Below are positions 19,817 to 30,570 of a DNA stretch of 64,000 nucleotides, piece by piece (position 1 is the stretch's first letter; the number at the start of each line of letters is the position of its first letter). The notes beneath the pieces are model-generated. The model made no database searches. It was given only the letters and a program-made list of their open reading frames with translations, and was not told the DNA's origin. The position numbers and the translations under genes are program-made. This DNA is from Buchnera aphidicola (Macrosiphum gaurae) (GTDB lineage: Bacteria; Pseudomonadota; Gammaproteobacteria; Enterobacterales; Enterobacteriaceae): NCBI RefSeq assembly GCF_005080965.1, contig NZ_CP034867.1:372001-436000 (forward strand). Reading direction: 5' to 3'.

Positions 19817-20161
19817 ATGCACAATCATTTAATTTTTAAGAATATCATAGAAAAAAAAACACCAGCAAGTATTATTTATCAAGATGAAACAATCACTGCC
19901 TTTAAAGATATACAGCCCAAAGCACCAGTACATATATTAATCATACCTAATTTTTTTATTGCATCATCAAATGATATCAATAAAAAAAATAAATGGATTA
20001 TAGCAAATATGTTCGAGATTGCTGTTCATATTGCAAAAAAAGAAAAAATTAGTCAAGAAGGATATAGAATTATTATTAATTGTAATAAAAATGGAGGACA
20101 AGAAATCAATTATCTTCATATGCATTTACTAGGAGGCAAAAAACTTAAATCATTTTTTTGA
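19817..20161 (+). CDS. hinT: HinT, HIT-family nucleotide hydrolase
   Basis: Purine nucleoside phosphoramidase family. 114 aa with the N-terminal [18 protein letters not shown] and the C-terminal HIT block. The usual His-x-His-x-His is changed: here it reads YLHMHLLGG, so the first histidine is Tyr99 while the nucleophile (His101) and third histidine (His103) remain. The C-terminus is a few residues shorter than E. coli HinT (119 aa). AAGGA precedes the ATG. Confidence 0.92.
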   Translation: MHNHLIFKNIIEKKTPASIIYQDETITAFKDIQPKAPVHILIIPNFFIASSNDINKKNKWIIANMFEIAVHIAKKEKISQEGYRIIINCNKNGGQEINYLHMHLLGGKKLKSFF

Positions 20162-20221
20162 TTTTTTTATTTTAAAACCTCTAAAAAAATATTATTTATT
20201 TTATAAATTGAAGGATAAAAT

Positions 20222-20749
20222 TTGAGTAAAAATTTACTATCTATATTATTTTTTATATTTTTCATACATGGTTGTAATTTTTCCAAAGAAATCAAGAAAG
20301 ATTTTACAAAAACAAAAACATTAAATTTTACTTTTTTAAACTTTGACTCAACTACAGAAAATATTATTTCAGAAATATTAAAATCTAAAAATATATTTAT
20401 TGCTAATAATACATTATTTTTTATTGATTTACTAAAAAATGAAACTGATATGTTTATAGATACAAAAAAACTAACAGATTCAATTAAAAATAAAATTATT
20501 AAAAAAAATCATACAATTAGTTTCCTTAAAAAAGAAATAATCGAAAAAAATAAAAAAGAATTGGGCGTATTAAAAAATAAAAATACACTAGATACTAGTA
20601 CTGCACTTTTGTTATCTCGGAATAACCATGCAAAATATTATCTTTATAGCTGTATTTCCGGTAAAAATAAACTTTTTTCATTAGAAATAAAATTAATACT
20701 AGTTAAAACAGGAGAAATAGTATTTATGAAAAAAGAAAAATTATATTAA
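20222..20749 (+). CDS. lpoB: LpoB-like outer-membrane lipoprotein, PBP1B activator
   Basis: Likely activator of the peptidoglycan synthase PBP1B. A TTG start follows GAAGGA. The lipoprotein signal ends in IHGC (Cys18). The C-terminal part matches LpoB: KELGVL, NHAKYYLYSCISGK, and LILVKTGEIVFMKKE. The long proline-rich linker of E. coli LpoB that spans the periplasm is missing, giving 175 aa against 213. It follows hinT as in E. coli (ycfL lost). Overall divergence is high, so the function is inferred. Confidence 0.8.
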   Translation: MSKNLLSILFFIFFIHGCNFSKEIKKDFTKTKTLNFTFLNFDSTTENIISEILKSKNIFIANNTLFFIDLLKNETDMFIDTKKLTDSIKNKIIKKNHTISFLKKEIIEKNKKELGVLKNKNTLDTSTALLLSRNNHAKYYLYSCISGKNKLFSLEIKLILVKTGEIVFMKKEKLY

Positions 20750-20872
20750 TAAATATATTACATATAAAACATGTTTTAAAATTATTTTTTTTATATCCTA
20801 AAAATTAATTTTATTGTTGTATAAAAAGATTGAGAACTAGTTTTTTAACAAGAAATAATATTTCCTCTCAAT

Positions 20873-20980
20873 AAGAGTAGCCCTTTCTACTGAAATTTAT
20901 ATAATTCAAAAAATTAATTATTTTTTGAATATAAAAAATAGATTTATCTATTTTTATAGCAGTAGAAAGTTCTAGCTCTT
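20873..20980. ncRNA. Multi-branched inverted-repeat element between lpoB and the porin gene (candidate structured RNA)
   Basis: The outer stem pairs AAGAGTAG + CTTTCTACTG (20873-20892) with CAGTAGAAAG + CTAGCTCTT (20960-20980), about 18 bp with a 2x2 internal loop and one bulge. It encloses two perfect hairpins: TTCAAAAAA/TTTTTTGAA (20905-20929) and AAAAATAGAT/ATCTATTTTT (20934-20955). The outer arms are richer in G and C than the surroundings. It sits in the convergent spacer after lpoB (+) and the porin (-). It could be an RNA gene, a shared terminator, or a decayed element; it does not fold as a tRNA. Confidence 0.4.
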
Positions 20981-21035
20981 AATTATTATTAAAAAATTTT
21001 AAAGTAATTTTAAAAAAATATATATTTTCAAAAAA

Positions 21036-22175
21036 TTAGAAATGATAAACTATTCCAGCACCAATAGTGTTGTCTATAGGATTCTTAGTTTTTTTCATAG
21101 AATCATCACCTTTTAACAAATTAATTTTATAATTCATATATGTGGAAATATTTTTATTAAAATCATAACGAGTAGAAATATTAATTTGTCTTGCTAATTC
21201 TAAATCTGAATGATTAGATGAATCTTTTGTGTTTGAATTTTGTCCCTTAGAATCTAAATAACTTAAGGAAGGATGAAAACCAGAATGAAAATCATATTCT
21301 GCAATAGCTTCAATATTTTGTGTTTTATTGATATATGGTTGTTCATTAGGTGCATTATTTTGATCAATAGATGATGTTTTTAAATTACGTGATTCACCAT
21401 AAAAAGCTGCGATATATATATCGTTAGCATCATATTTAAAACCTAATCCATATGCTCCTACAGAAGGAAGTTTTTCATCTTGATTGCCTTTGTTATCAGA
21501 TGCAGTTCTTTCAGAAGAAAAACACGAACCAATAGCAGTTAATCCAACATCAGTTTCATACTTTAAAGAAGCACCCCAAACAGTACCATTTTGCTGAAGT
21601 TCTGCTCTATTTTTATCTTGATTTTTATACTGTAATGCAAAACTAACTCCATTAACCAAACCAAAAAGATTATTATTTCGATAAGTAAGTAAGCTATTAT
21701 TTCTTCCTATCATATAATTATCATTATAAGAAAATACACTATCTTTATTAATATATGGCGTATGATTAGTTAATGATTGCACATCATGAAAAATACCATA
21801 ATTACGACCATAATCTATCGAACCCCAATTACCATATTTAAAACCAGCATATCCTAATCGTACAGTATTAGACTGTTGTTTGTTTAATAGTTCTTCTGGT
21901 GCGGAAAAATCAGTTTTATATTCAATAGTAGCATAACTTAATAATTCATCACTAATATTTATTTCTCCTGAAAGACCTAAAATAGCATTTGTATTATCGT
22001 TATGAGATGTAACTTTAGTCGATAAAAAACCATGAGATAACTCATGATTAGGATTAATACTACCATATAATTTAAGTTTATTACCGTTTTTATTAAATAT
22101 ATCCAAGGCATTAACTCCATTACTAGCAGCTAATAACATTGGTATTAAAATTGCTAAAGATTTATGATTTGTCAT
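21036..22175 (-). CDS. ompF: OmpF/OmpC-type trimeric porin
   Basis: Outer-membrane diffusion channel. The signal peptide spans residues 1-24 (LAILIPMLLAASNGVNA). The mature part starts LDIFNKNGNKLKLYGSI, the classic enterobacterial porin start, and the chain ends in YHF with the C-terminal aromatic needed for assembly. Conserved blocks are RLGYAGFKYGNWGSIDYGRNYG and GLGFKYDANDIYIAAFYGE. Length is 379 aa. In E. coli ompF is next to asnS and pncB, as here, which supports the ompF name; some annotations call it ompA-like or ompC. Confidence 0.93.
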   Translation of the reverse strand: MTNHKSLAILIPMLLAASNGVNALDIFNKNGNKLKLYGSINPNHELSHGFLSTKVTSHNDNTNAILGLSGEINISDELLSYATIEYKTDFSAPEELLNKQQSNTVRLGYAGFKYGNWGSIDYGRNYGIFHDVQSLTNHTPYINKDSVFSYNDNYMIGRNNSLLTYRNNNLFGLVNGVSFALQYKNQDKNRAELQQNGTVWGASLKYETDVGLTAIGSCFSSERTASDNKGNQDEKLPSVGAYGLGFKYDANDIYIAAFYGESRNLKTSSIDQNNAPNEQPYINKTQNIEAIAEYDFHSGFHPSLSYLDSKGQNSNTKDSSNHSDLELARQINISTRYDFNKNISTYMNYKINLLKGDDSMKKTKNPIDNTIGAGIVYHF

Positions 22176-22319
22176 AATTTTTTATACTACCTTTTAGTAA
22201 AAATAATTTAAATCAAGATCAATATATTATTAAAAAATAACTATGAATTTTATATATTCTGTATTTTTATGTAAATACTCAAATAAAAAAATTATTTAGT
22301 AAATATTAAATATTTTTAT

Positions 22320-23720
22320 TTAAAAATGAGCATTATTAACAGTACGTGGAAATGGAATAAGATCTCTTATATTTGTTACTCCAGTGACATAAGAGATTAA
22401 TCGTTCAAAACCCATTCCAAAACCTGAGTGCGGCACCGTACCGTATCGACGAAGATCTCTATACCACCAATAATCTTCTTTTTTTAATCCCAGTTCTAAT
22501 AAACGTTCGTCTAAAATTGAAATACGTTCTTCACGTTGAGAACCGCCTATTAGCTCACCAATATTAGGAACTAATAAATCTATTGCTGCAACAGTTTTTT
22601 TATCGTCATTCAATCTCATATAAAATGCTTTTAATTCTTTGGGATAATTTTTTATTATTACTGGAATTTTAAAATGCTTTTCTACAAGGAAACGCTCATG
22701 TTCAGAAGACAGATCAACGCCTAAAAAAACAGAGTTGTTAAATTGCATTTTAGAATCAAGTAAAATATTTATAGCTTCTTCATAATCTATACGTATAAAA
22801 TCTACTAATAATATTTTTTCTAGACGGTTAACTATATCATTATCAATATAAATTTTAAGAAAATTAATATCTGACATACAATTTTTTAAAAGAGATTTAC
22901 AAACATATTTTAACATATACTCAGCAAAATCCGATATATCATTTAAATTAGCAAAAGCTGATTCTACTTCTAGCATCCAAAATTCTGCTAAATGACGACT
23001 AGTATTAGAATTTTCAGCTCGAAAAGTAGGACCAAAAGTATAAACTTTAGATAAAGCACAAGCATATGTTTCTATATTTAACTGCCCCGAAACAGTTAAA
23101 AAAGACTCTTTTCCAAAAAAATCTTTTTTAAAATCAACGGATCCATCTTCATTTTTGGGAATATTTTTCATGTCTAATGTTGAAACACGAAACATTTCTC
23201 CAGTGCCTTCAGTATTTAAACTAGTTATAATAGGTGTTGGAACCCAAAAATAATTTCTCTCATAAAAAAAACGGTGTAATGATTGTAATATATGATTTCT
23301 TATTCGTACTATTACACCTATTAAATTTGTTCTAGATCTCAAATGTGCAACTTCTCTTAAATATTCTGTACTGTGTTTTTTAGCAGATATTGGATAAGTC
23401 TCTGGATTTTCAATCCAACCTAAAACTTGAATTTTTGTTAACTGAATTTCATATTTTTGTTTATCTCCAATGGATAACACTAATATACCGGTTAGTATAA
23501 CAGAGCATCCAATGGTTAAATGTAATATTTCTTTGTAATAATTGGGTAAATTATTATTCGCAATCGCTTGTATCGAATCAAAACATGAACCATCATAAAT
23601 TGTAATAAAAGAGAAACCAGATTTTGAGCTTCTGCGGCTCCTGACCCATCCACATACAGTAATAAAACTATTTACCATAATATCATCTTTATATATATCT
23701 GATATTGATACTGTGCTCAT
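22320..23720 (-). CDS. asnS: Asparaginyl-tRNA synthetase
   Basis: Class II synthetase charging tRNA-Asn. An N-terminal OB-fold anticodon domain (about 15-100) precedes the catalytic core: motif 2 [20 protein letters not shown] and motif 3 [15 protein letters not shown]. The C-terminus [11 protein letters not shown] is nearly identical to E. coli. 466 aa, same as E. coli. GGGAAG lies upstream of the start. It is transcribed towards the porin gene, with a 144-base AT-rich spacer between them. Confidence 0.97.
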   Translation of the reverse strand: MSTVSISDIYKDDIMVNSFITVCGWVRSRRSSKSGFSFITIYDGSCFDSIQAIANNNLPNYYKEILHLTIGCSVILTGILVLSIGDKQKYEIQLTKIQVLGWIENPETYPISAKKHSTEYLREVAHLRSRTNLIGVIVRIRNHILQSLHRFFYERNYFWVPTPIITSLNTEGTGEMFRVSTLDMKNIPKNEDGSVDFKKDFFGKESFLTVSGQLNIETYACALSKVYTFGPTFRAENSNTSRHLAEFWMLEVESAFANLNDISDFAEYMLKYVCKSLLKNCMSDINFLKIYIDNDIVNRLEKILLVDFIRIDYEEAINILLDSKMQFNNSVFLGVDLSSEHERFLVEKHFKIPVIIKNYPKELKAFYMRLNDDKKTVAAIDLLVPNIGELIGGSQREERISILDERLLELGLKKEDYWWYRDLRRYGTVPHSGFGMGFERLISYVTGVTNIRDLIPFPRTVNNAHF

Positions 23721-23871
23721 AAATTCTTCCCTTTTATACTTATTACTTATTTTTTAAAATAGACTATTATAGAAATAAATTTTTAAAATAGTAAAAATTT
23801 TTTTATGTTTAGAAAAAACATGAATCAATAATCAAAAAATTTAAAAAATAATAATATAGAAAAATCATAAT

Positions 23872-25071
23872 TTATCTATTTTTTAATGGTACATTGAATA
23901 CTTTACATAAATGTTGTAAAAAATTATAATCCAAACAAAATGTTTTTCCTGGACTATCAGATATTTTAGCAACAGGTTTTCCATTGCATTTTACTAATTT
24001 AATAACAATATTTAATGGTTTTACATATGGAATATCACAAGTTAATTTTGTTCCCATTCCAAAAATAACATTAATTCTTTTATTAAATTTTTTATACAAA
24101 AATATAATTTTATTAAAATTTAAATTATCAGAAAATAATAATGTTTTAGTACAAGGGTCTATTCCTAATTTTTCATAATGCTTTAGAGCTTTTTCACCCC
24201 ATTCTACAGGATCTCCTGAATCATGTCTGATCCCTTTATAAGCAGAAGTAAAATATAAATTAAAATCTTGCAAAAAAGCATCCATAGTAATTGAATCTGT
24301 AAGAGCAATACTTAGATGATTCTTGTATTGATATAACCATGTTTGTAATGCTAAGATTTGACTATCCTGTAAGTTTTTTCCAATTTGTTGATGTGCTTGA
24401 AACCATTCATGAGCTTGTGTTCCAACTGGCTTAATCTTTAATACACGAGCTATATGATAATTACTAGATCCAATTAAAAAAGGAAAATTCTTTTTTAATC
24501 TTTTAACAACAGAATACTGCACATCATAAGAAAATCTTCTTCTTGTACCAAAATCAACAATTTTCAAACGAGATAAATCTATATATTTAGTATGTTTGAA
24601 AAATTTTATCAGTTTATTATCTAAATATTGTACAGCAGATTTAGAACTAATCTCTGGAGAAAAATTTCCATGAAAAACTTCACTAATTAAAGCTAAAATT
24701 GGGACTTCCCATAATATTACTTCTTTCCACAGTCCACTTATGCGAATATGTAATTGACCTTGATAGTTATGAATTTTTACTTGTGAAACATTATAACGAA
24801 ATTTTTTCAACCAATGTAAATATTCTTTCTTAAAAAATGGGAAAGAGGTCATGTAAGTATATTCTTCATGACTTAAAGACAAAGATCTCATCATATCAAT
24901 CTGTTCTAACAAAACATTTGAATAACAACCTAAAAAATTATCTCCTCTACAAAGAAATTCAGCAACTACGTCTACATTTTTATAATGATAAAAAACAGCT
25001 TGTTGCATATGAAGCTTATATGCATCAGTATCAAGCAATGTTTTTACTATTGGATAATCATATCTTTTCAT
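23872..25071 (-). CDS. pncB: Nicotinate phosphoribosyltransferase
   Basis: Makes nicotinate mononucleotide from nicotinate and PRPP in NAD salvage. Conserved blocks: [75 protein letters not shown]. The phosphohistidine (the His of AHEWF) is present. 399 aa (400 in E. coli). It is the first gene of the minus-strand pncB-asnS-ompF group, which has the E. coli order. Confidence 0.97.
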   Translation of the reverse strand: MKRYDYPIVKTLLDTDAYKLHMQQAVFYHYKNVDVVAEFLCRGDNFLGCYSNVLLEQIDMMRSLSLSHEEYTYMTSFPFFKKEYLHWLKKFRYNVSQVKIHNYQGQLHIRISGLWKEVILWEVPILALISEVFHGNFSPEISSKSAVQYLDNKLIKFFKHTKYIDLSRLKIVDFGTRRRFSYDVQYSVVKRLKKNFPFLIGSSNYHIARVLKIKPVGTQAHEWFQAHQQIGKNLQDSQILALQTWLYQYKNHLSIALTDSITMDAFLQDFNLYFTSAYKGIRHDSGDPVEWGEKALKHYEKLGIDPCTKTLLFSDNLNFNKIIFLYKKFNKRINVIFGMGTKLTCDIPYVKPLNIVIKLVKCNGKPVAKISDSPGKTFCLDYNFLQHLCKVFNVPLKNR

Positions 25072-25355
25072 AATATTCGTTTATTTTTTATTCTATTTTT
25101 TTTCGTCTGCAATAACTATATATACGATAATCATTATAATTATTTTATGTTTTAATAACATAAAAGAATTTAAAAGAAATATTATTCAAGTCTTTTATAA
25201 AAATATAACATAAATAAAAAAGTTATCAATTTTTCAAAAAAATAATATCTTTTAAAAAAATAGCATATAAAATAAAATTATTTCAATTTATATATTTATA
25301 AAATATATTTACTATAGTTTTTTAGTATTTTATCCCATATCAAAAAGGAATTATA
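25072..25355. promoter_or_regulatory. Divergent pncB-pyrD promoter region
   Basis: 284 bases of AT-rich sequence between the divergent pncB and pyrD. No reading frame is seen. It must carry both promoters. CATAAAA and similar AT blocks are too unspecific for me to assign -10 or -35 boxes. AAAAGGAA just before 25356 is the pyrD ribosome-binding site. Confidence 0.5.
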
Positions 25356-26369
25356 ATGTTTTATTATTTAATTCGTAAACTGTTATTTTTAATAGAACCT
25401 GAAAAAGCTCATTTTTTAACATTAAAATATCTCAATATTAAAAATTTTCTGCTCTTTGATTTTTTTTTTTATAAAACTAAGATGGCATCAAAAAACATTC
25501 AATGCATGGGTTTAACTTTTAAAAATAAACTTGGTACTGCAGCAGGAATAGATAAAAATGGAGAATACATACATTCTTTATCAAAATTAGGATTTGGTTT
25601 TATTGAAGTAGGTACTGTGACTCCTTTACCTCAAATTGGAAATCCAAAACCTAGAGTTTTTAGATTGATTCCCATAGAAGGCATAATTAATAGAATGGGA
25701 TTTAATAATCTAGGAATAGATAATTTAATTGATAATATAAAAAAATCGAATTTTAAAGGAATCATAGGTGTTAATATTGGAAAAAATAAAAATACTAGAA
25801 TTGAACATGCAGTTAATGATTACCTGATATGTATAGAAAAAGTTTATTGTTATGCTAGCTATATTGCAATTAATATTTCTTCACCAAATACTCCAAATTT
25901 AAGAAATTTACAATACGGAATTCTTTTTAAGAATTTATTATATAAAATAAAAAAAAAACAAAAAGAACTCCATAAAAAATATTTAAAATATGTTCCTATA
26001 GCAATCAAAATTTCACCAGACCTATCAAAAAAAGAATTAATTTATATTTCAAAACAATTGATTCAATATAAAATAGATGCAGTCATTGCAACTAACACGA
26101 CATTAGATCATTCATCAGTATCTGGACTAGAAAATAGTTTGCAAAAAGGAGGATTAAGTGGATTTCCTTTACAAAAAAGAAGCACTGAGATAATTTCAAT
26201 ATTATCAAAAAATTTACAAAAAAAAATTCCTATTATTGGAGTTGGTGGTATCAATTCTATAAAATCAGCTAAAGAAAAAATTGCATCAGGAGCTACTCTA
26301 ATACAAATGTATTCTGGGTTAATATATCATGGTCCAAAACTAGTACAAGAAATTATTAATAAAGCATAA
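25356..26369 (+). CDS. pyrD: Dihydroorotate dehydrogenase (class 2, quinone-linked)
   Basis: Fourth step of pyrimidine synthesis, at the inner membrane. An N-terminal amphipathic extension typical of class 2 enzymes is present ([18 protein letters not shown]). Further motifs: [22 protein letters not shown], the catalytic Ser in [14 protein letters not shown], and the FMN-phosphate site IIGVGGI. Length 337 aa (336 in E. coli). It contains a T11 run (25460-25470) and an A10 run (25949-25958), both in frame. Confidence 0.97.
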   Translation: MFYYLIRKLLFLIEPEKAHFLTLKYLNIKNFLLFDFFFYKTKMASKNIQCMGLTFKNKLGTAAGIDKNGEYIHSLSKLGFGFIEVGTVTPLPQIGNPKPRVFRLIPIEGIINRMGFNNLGIDNLIDNIKKSNFKGIIGVNIGKNKNTRIEHAVNDYLICIEKVYCYASYIAINISSPNTPNLRNLQYGILFKNLLYKIKKKQKELHKKYLKYVPIAIKISPDLSKKELIYISKQLIQYKIDAVIATNTTLDHSSVSGLENSLQKGGLSGFPLQKRSTEIISILSKNLQKKIPIIGVGGINSIKSAKEKIASGATLIQMYSGLIYHGPKLVQEIINKA

Positions 26370-26559
26370 AATTTCTATTAATGATTTCTTACAGTTAAGT
26401 TTTTTAAATCTAAAACAATTAATTAAATTTTATAAAAAACTTTAAATAAATATAATTATTCATTTAACTATTTAGTTAGCGTATATTATATATCTAAAAA
26501 TATTAAATATGTTACTAAAATAGTTTTTAATTGCATACAACTAATAATAAAAGATAAAA

Positions 26560-28662
26560 ATGAATAATTTATTTGCAAGTACAAATTTTGGAACTGAAAA
26601 ATTATTAGAAAAAGAACTTTTATCTTTAGGTGCTAAAAACATAAAGATAATAAGTGGAGGAATTTATTATCAATCTGATGATTTATTATTATATAAAAGT
26701 TTAATGTGGAGTCGAATTGCTTCACGTATTTATTTATGTATAAGAAAATTTACTATAAAAAATAGCGATGATCTTTATCATAATGTATATAATATTAATT
26801 GGACTGAAATTTTTTATATAAAAAATACTTTCTTAGTTGATTTTAAAGGGACCAACGATACTATTCGTAATAGTTTATTCGGAGCACTAATAACTAAAGA
26901 TGCAATTGTTGACCAATTCCAAAAAAAATACTCTTCTCGTCCGAGTGTAAATCTTATTAAACCTGATATTAGAGTCAAAGTATTATTAAATGATAATACA
27001 TCAAATATTATGTTAGATCTAAGTGGAGAATCTTTAAATAAAAGAGGATATCGTGAATTTTGCAATTCTACTCCTATTAAAGAAAATTTAGGAACAGCAA
27101 TTGTATTAAGTTCAAGTTGGAAAAAGAATACACCTATGATAGACCCTATGTGTGGCTCAGGAACACTTTTAATTGAAGCCGCTATGATCGCTTCTGATAG
27201 AGCTCCGGGATTAAAAAGATCAAAATGGGGATTTCAATCATGGAGAAAATACAACAAAAATATATGGAAAGAGGTTGTCAAAGAAGCAGAAGAAAGATTT
27301 AAAATTGGAATAACAAAATGTGTGAAAAATTATTTTATAGGATATGATTACAACTCTGAAATTATAAAAAAAGCTAAAATAAATGCATTAAATGCAGGCG
27401 TATTAAACATAATTCAATTTTCAACGAAAAATTTAAATGATTTAAAAAACATTTATAATAAAGAGCAAATAGGAATTATATTAAGTAATCCACCATATGG
27501 AGAAAGATTTCAAAATGAAAGTCAGTTAGTAGGTTTGTATATACAATTAGGTGTTATATCAAAAAAACATTTCAAAAATTGGAAATTATCAATATTTAGT
27601 TCATCAATATTTTTATTAAAATTTCTACAAATGCAATCATATGAAGAATATTGTTTTAGAAACGGATCATTACATTGTTTTCAAAGAAATTTTTCAATTT
27701 TTTCAAAAAACTCAAATATTAAAAAAAATGAATTTAAAAATAGATTAAATAAAAACTTTAAAAAATTAAAAAAATGGGCTAATCTAGAAAAATTAGAATG
27801 CTTTCGTATTTATGACGCAGATTTACCAGATTATAATATAATAATAGATATTTATCATCAATGGATAGTAATTCAAGAGTATAAAGCACCAAAATTAATT
27901 AATTATAACAAAGCATTTAAAAGACTATGCCATGCTATTTATTATACTAAAGAAACATTATCTATTTCTATAAATAATATTATATTAAAAACTAGACAAA
28001 AGAATAAAAATAAAACGCAGTACAACAAATTATTTAATAGTAATAATTTTATTACTGTTAAAGAATATCATGCAAAATTTTTAGTAAATTTGACAGATTA
28101 TGTAGATACTGGTTTATTTTCAGACAAAAGACTCGTAAGAAAATTATTAGGACAAATGGCTAAGGGAAAAGATTTTCTTAATTTATTTTCATATACTGGA
28201 ACTGCTACTGTGTATGCTGGATTAGGAAAAGCGAATAGCACAACTAGTGTAGATATCTCTAATACTTATATAAAATGGTCTATGCGTAATATGTCTCTTA
28301 ATAATTTAACAGGTTCTCAACACTATTTTATTCAATCAGATTGTTTGACATGGATTAAAAAAACTAATCAAAAATTTGATTTAATATTTATAAACCCACC
28401 TACTTTCTCTAATTCTAAAAAAACACAACAAGATTTTGATTTAACGAGAGATTATTTAGATATAATAATCAACTTGAAAAGAATTTTACGTTATAATGGT
28501 GAAATTATCTTTTCAAGTTCTACGCGAAATTTTGAAATTAATTTTGATTATATTAAAAAAACAAAATTATATGTACAAAAAATTACGAAAAAAATACAAT
28601 CAAAAGATTTCTTTAAAAAATCAAATATTTACCATTCGTGGTCGATAAAACATGCAAAATAA
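26560..28662 (+). CDS. rlmL: RlmKL, bifunctional 23S rRNA methyltransferase (m7G2069/m2G2445)
   Basis: Two methyltransferases in one 700-aa chain (702 in E. coli). The N-terminal THUMP region and RlmL domain have PMIDPMCGSGTLLIEAAMIA and the SNPPYGERF catalytic motif; the C-terminal RlmK domain has FLNLFSYTGTATVYAG for AdoMet binding and DLIFINPPTFSNSK. The 190-base spacer after pyrD holds no gene. Its end overlaps an in-frame upstream ATG of uup, but the real uup start is 20 bases further on. Confidence 0.95.
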   Translation: MNNLFASTNFGTEKLLEKELLSLGAKNIKIISGGIYYQSDDLLLYKSLMWSRIASRIYLCIRKFTIKNSDDLYHNVYNINWTEIFYIKNTFLVDFKGTNDTIRNSLFGALITKDAIVDQFQKKYSSRPSVNLIKPDIRVKVLLNDNTSNIMLDLSGESLNKRGYREFCNSTPIKENLGTAIVLSSSWKKNTPMIDPMCGSGTLLIEAAMIASDRAPGLKRSKWGFQSWRKYNKNIWKEVVKEAEERFKIGITKCVKNYFIGYDYNSEIIKKAKINALNAGVLNIIQFSTKNLNDLKNIYNKEQIGIILSNPPYGERFQNESQLVGLYIQLGVISKKHFKNWKLSIFSSSIFLLKFLQMQSYEEYCFRNGSLHCFQRNFSIFSKNSNIKKNEFKNRLNKNFKKLKKWANLEKLECFRIYDADLPDYNIIIDIYHQWIVIQEYKAPKLINYNKAFKRLCHAIYYTKETLSISINNIILKTRQKNKNKTQYNKLFNSNNFITVKEYHAKFLVNLTDYVDTGLFSDKRLVRKLLGQMAKGKDFLNLFSYTGTATVYAGLGKANSTTSVDISNTYIKWSMRNMSLNNLTGSQHYFIQSDCLTWIKKTNQKFDLIFINPPTFSNSKKTQQDFDLTRDYLDIIINLKRILRYNGEIIFSSSTRNFEINFDYIKKTKLYVQKITKKIQSKDFFKKSNIYHSWSIKHAK

Positions 28663-28681
28663 ATTCAAGAATAAAAAATTT

Positions 28682-30472
28682 ATGTCTTTAATTAACATTC
28701 AAAATGCTTGTCTATCATTTAGTAATTTAGAAATATTAAAAAATAGTACACTATATATCAACGAAAATGAAAGAGTATGCTTGATCGGTAAAAATGGTGC
28801 TGGAAAATCTACTTTATTAAAAATTATAAATAAAAAACAAGAATTAGATCATGGAGATATTATTTATAAAAAAAATATAAAAACAGCTTATTTACCCCAA
28901 GAAAATCCCAAAAATCTTAATATTTCTATATATGATTTCGTTAGTTCGGGATTAAGTAGATATAAAATAAGTAAAAAAAAAAATATAAAAGAAGTTGTGA
29001 AAATAGAAAAAATAATTGAAATTATCGAATTAAATAAAAACACTTTATTGTCTCATCTATCAGGAGGTCTATTAAGAAAAGCTGCATTAGGTCGTATTTT
29101 AGTCAAAGAACCTGATATACTATTGCTTGACGAGCCTACAAATCATTTAGATATTAACACCGTGAAATGGCTTGAAAAATTTTTAAAGAAATTTTCCGGT
29201 AGCATATTATTCGTATCACATGATAGAAATTTTATTCAAAACATATGTACACGTATTATAGATCTTGATCGAGGAAAACTAATTTCTTGGCCAGGTGATT
29301 ATAAAAATTTTATCAAACTAAAAAATGAAAGTAATCGTATTGAGAAAATACAAAAAAAACTATTTGATAAAAATCTAGAAAAAGAAGAGAAATGGATTAG
29401 AAAAGGTATTAAAGCACGTTCCACTCGTAATGAAGGAAGAGTAAAAAGTTTAAAAATATTACGAAAAGAATATGAAAATTATACAAAAGTAGAAAAATTA
29501 AATGATATCAAAATTAACGAATCTAAAAATTATTTAGGGAAAATACTATTCAAATTAGAAAACATAGATTTTTTAATTAAAAATAAAGTTATTATAAAAA
29601 ATTTTTCATCAACTATTCAACACGGTGATAAATTAGGATTAATTGGTAACAATGGGTGTGGAAAAAGTACATTAATTAAGATTATCATAGGGGAATACGA
29701 ACCTTATAAAGGCAAAATTTATACAGGTACAGGATTAAAAATATCATATTTCGATCAAAACAGATCTATACTGGATCCAAATAAATCTATTTTGGAAAAC
29801 ATAGCTTACGGAAAAGAAAAAATCATATTAAATGGCAAAGAACAACATATAATCGGGTATTTAAAAAACTTTCTCTTTAAACCTAATCAATTACAATCTT
29901 TAGTAAAAACACTATCAGGTGGTGAGTGTAACAGATTACTTTTAGCTAGATTGTTTTTAAAACCAAGTAATATTTTAATTCTTGATGAGCCTACAAACGA
30001 TTTAGATTTAGAAACTCTACAATTATTGGAAAAAATTATTATTGATTATCAAGGTACTGTTATAATTGTTAGTCATGATGAAACATTCATCAATAACACA
30101 GTAAAAAAGTGTTGGTATTTTGAAGGAAATGGATTAATCAATACCTATTTTGGAAATTATGCCGATTTAAAAAAAGAAAAAAATAAATTAAAAAATAAAA
30201 AAATAACAAAAAACAAACTAAAAACAAATCTAAATATCAAAATTAAAAATAATTTCAAAAAAGAAATTGATATAATATTATGTACAATAGAAAAAATTGA
30301 AATTAACATCAAAAAATTACAAAAAAAAGTAAATGAACCCGATTTTTTTAAAAAAAAATTAGAAGAAAAATTGCCAATTCTAAAAATGCTAGCTCAACAA
30401 GAAAAAAAATTAGAAAGAGAAATACTATTTTGGGAAAATTTAGAAAAAAAAATTATAAATACTAAAAAATAA
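28682..30472 (+). CDS. uup: Uup, ABC-F family ATPase
   Basis: Soluble ATPase with two ABC domains, implicated in ribosome function and, in E. coli, in suppressing precise transposon excision. I start at 28682 (MSLINIQNACLSFSN), which matches E. coli, not at 28652. Walker A motifs are GKNGAGKSTLLK and GNNGCGKSTLIK; signatures LSGGLLRKAALGR and LSGGECNRLLLAR; Walker B LLLDEPTNHLD and LILDEPTNDLD. A C-terminal coiled coil (about 525-596) is Lys-rich. It contains an A11 tract (28973-28983) that is in frame. Confidence 0.95.
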   Translation: MSLINIQNACLSFSNLEILKNSTLYINENERVCLIGKNGAGKSTLLKIINKKQELDHGDIIYKKNIKTAYLPQENPKNLNISIYDFVSSGLSRYKISKKKNIKEVVKIEKIIEIIELNKNTLLSHLSGGLLRKAALGRILVKEPDILLLDEPTNHLDINTVKWLEKFLKKFSGSILFVSHDRNFIQNICTRIIDLDRGKLISWPGDYKNFIKLKNESNRIEKIQKKLFDKNLEKEEKWIRKGIKARSTRNEGRVKSLKILRKEYENYTKVEKLNDIKINESKNYLGKILFKLENIDFLIKNKVIIKNFSSTIQHGDKLGLIGNNGCGKSTLIKIIIGEYEPYKGKIYTGTGLKISYFDQNRSILDPNKSILENIAYGKEKIILNGKEQHIIGYLKNFLFKPNQLQSLVKTLSGGECNRLLLARLFLKPSNILILDEPTNDLDLETLQLLEKIIIDYQGTVIIVSHDETFINNTVKKCWYFEGNGLINTYFGNYADLKKEKNKLKNKKITKNKLKTNLNIKIKNNFKKEIDIILCTIEKIEINIKKLQKKVNEPDFFKKKLEEKLPILKMLAQQEKKLEREILFWENLEKKIINTKK

Positions 30473-30570
30473 AAACTAATTTTTAGAACATATAAAATAT
30501 ATTAAATAGATTAATAAAGGAGTTAATTTATAAAAAATGCCTCTTCAAAATTATCTACGTATAGATCATG

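Noticed and set aside
20820..20990. Possible tRNA or tmRNA in the lpoB-porin spacer
   Set aside because: The folded arms do not give D, anticodon and T loops, there is no TTC-type T loop, and the hairpins are of A and T only. It is kept as an unassigned structured element instead.
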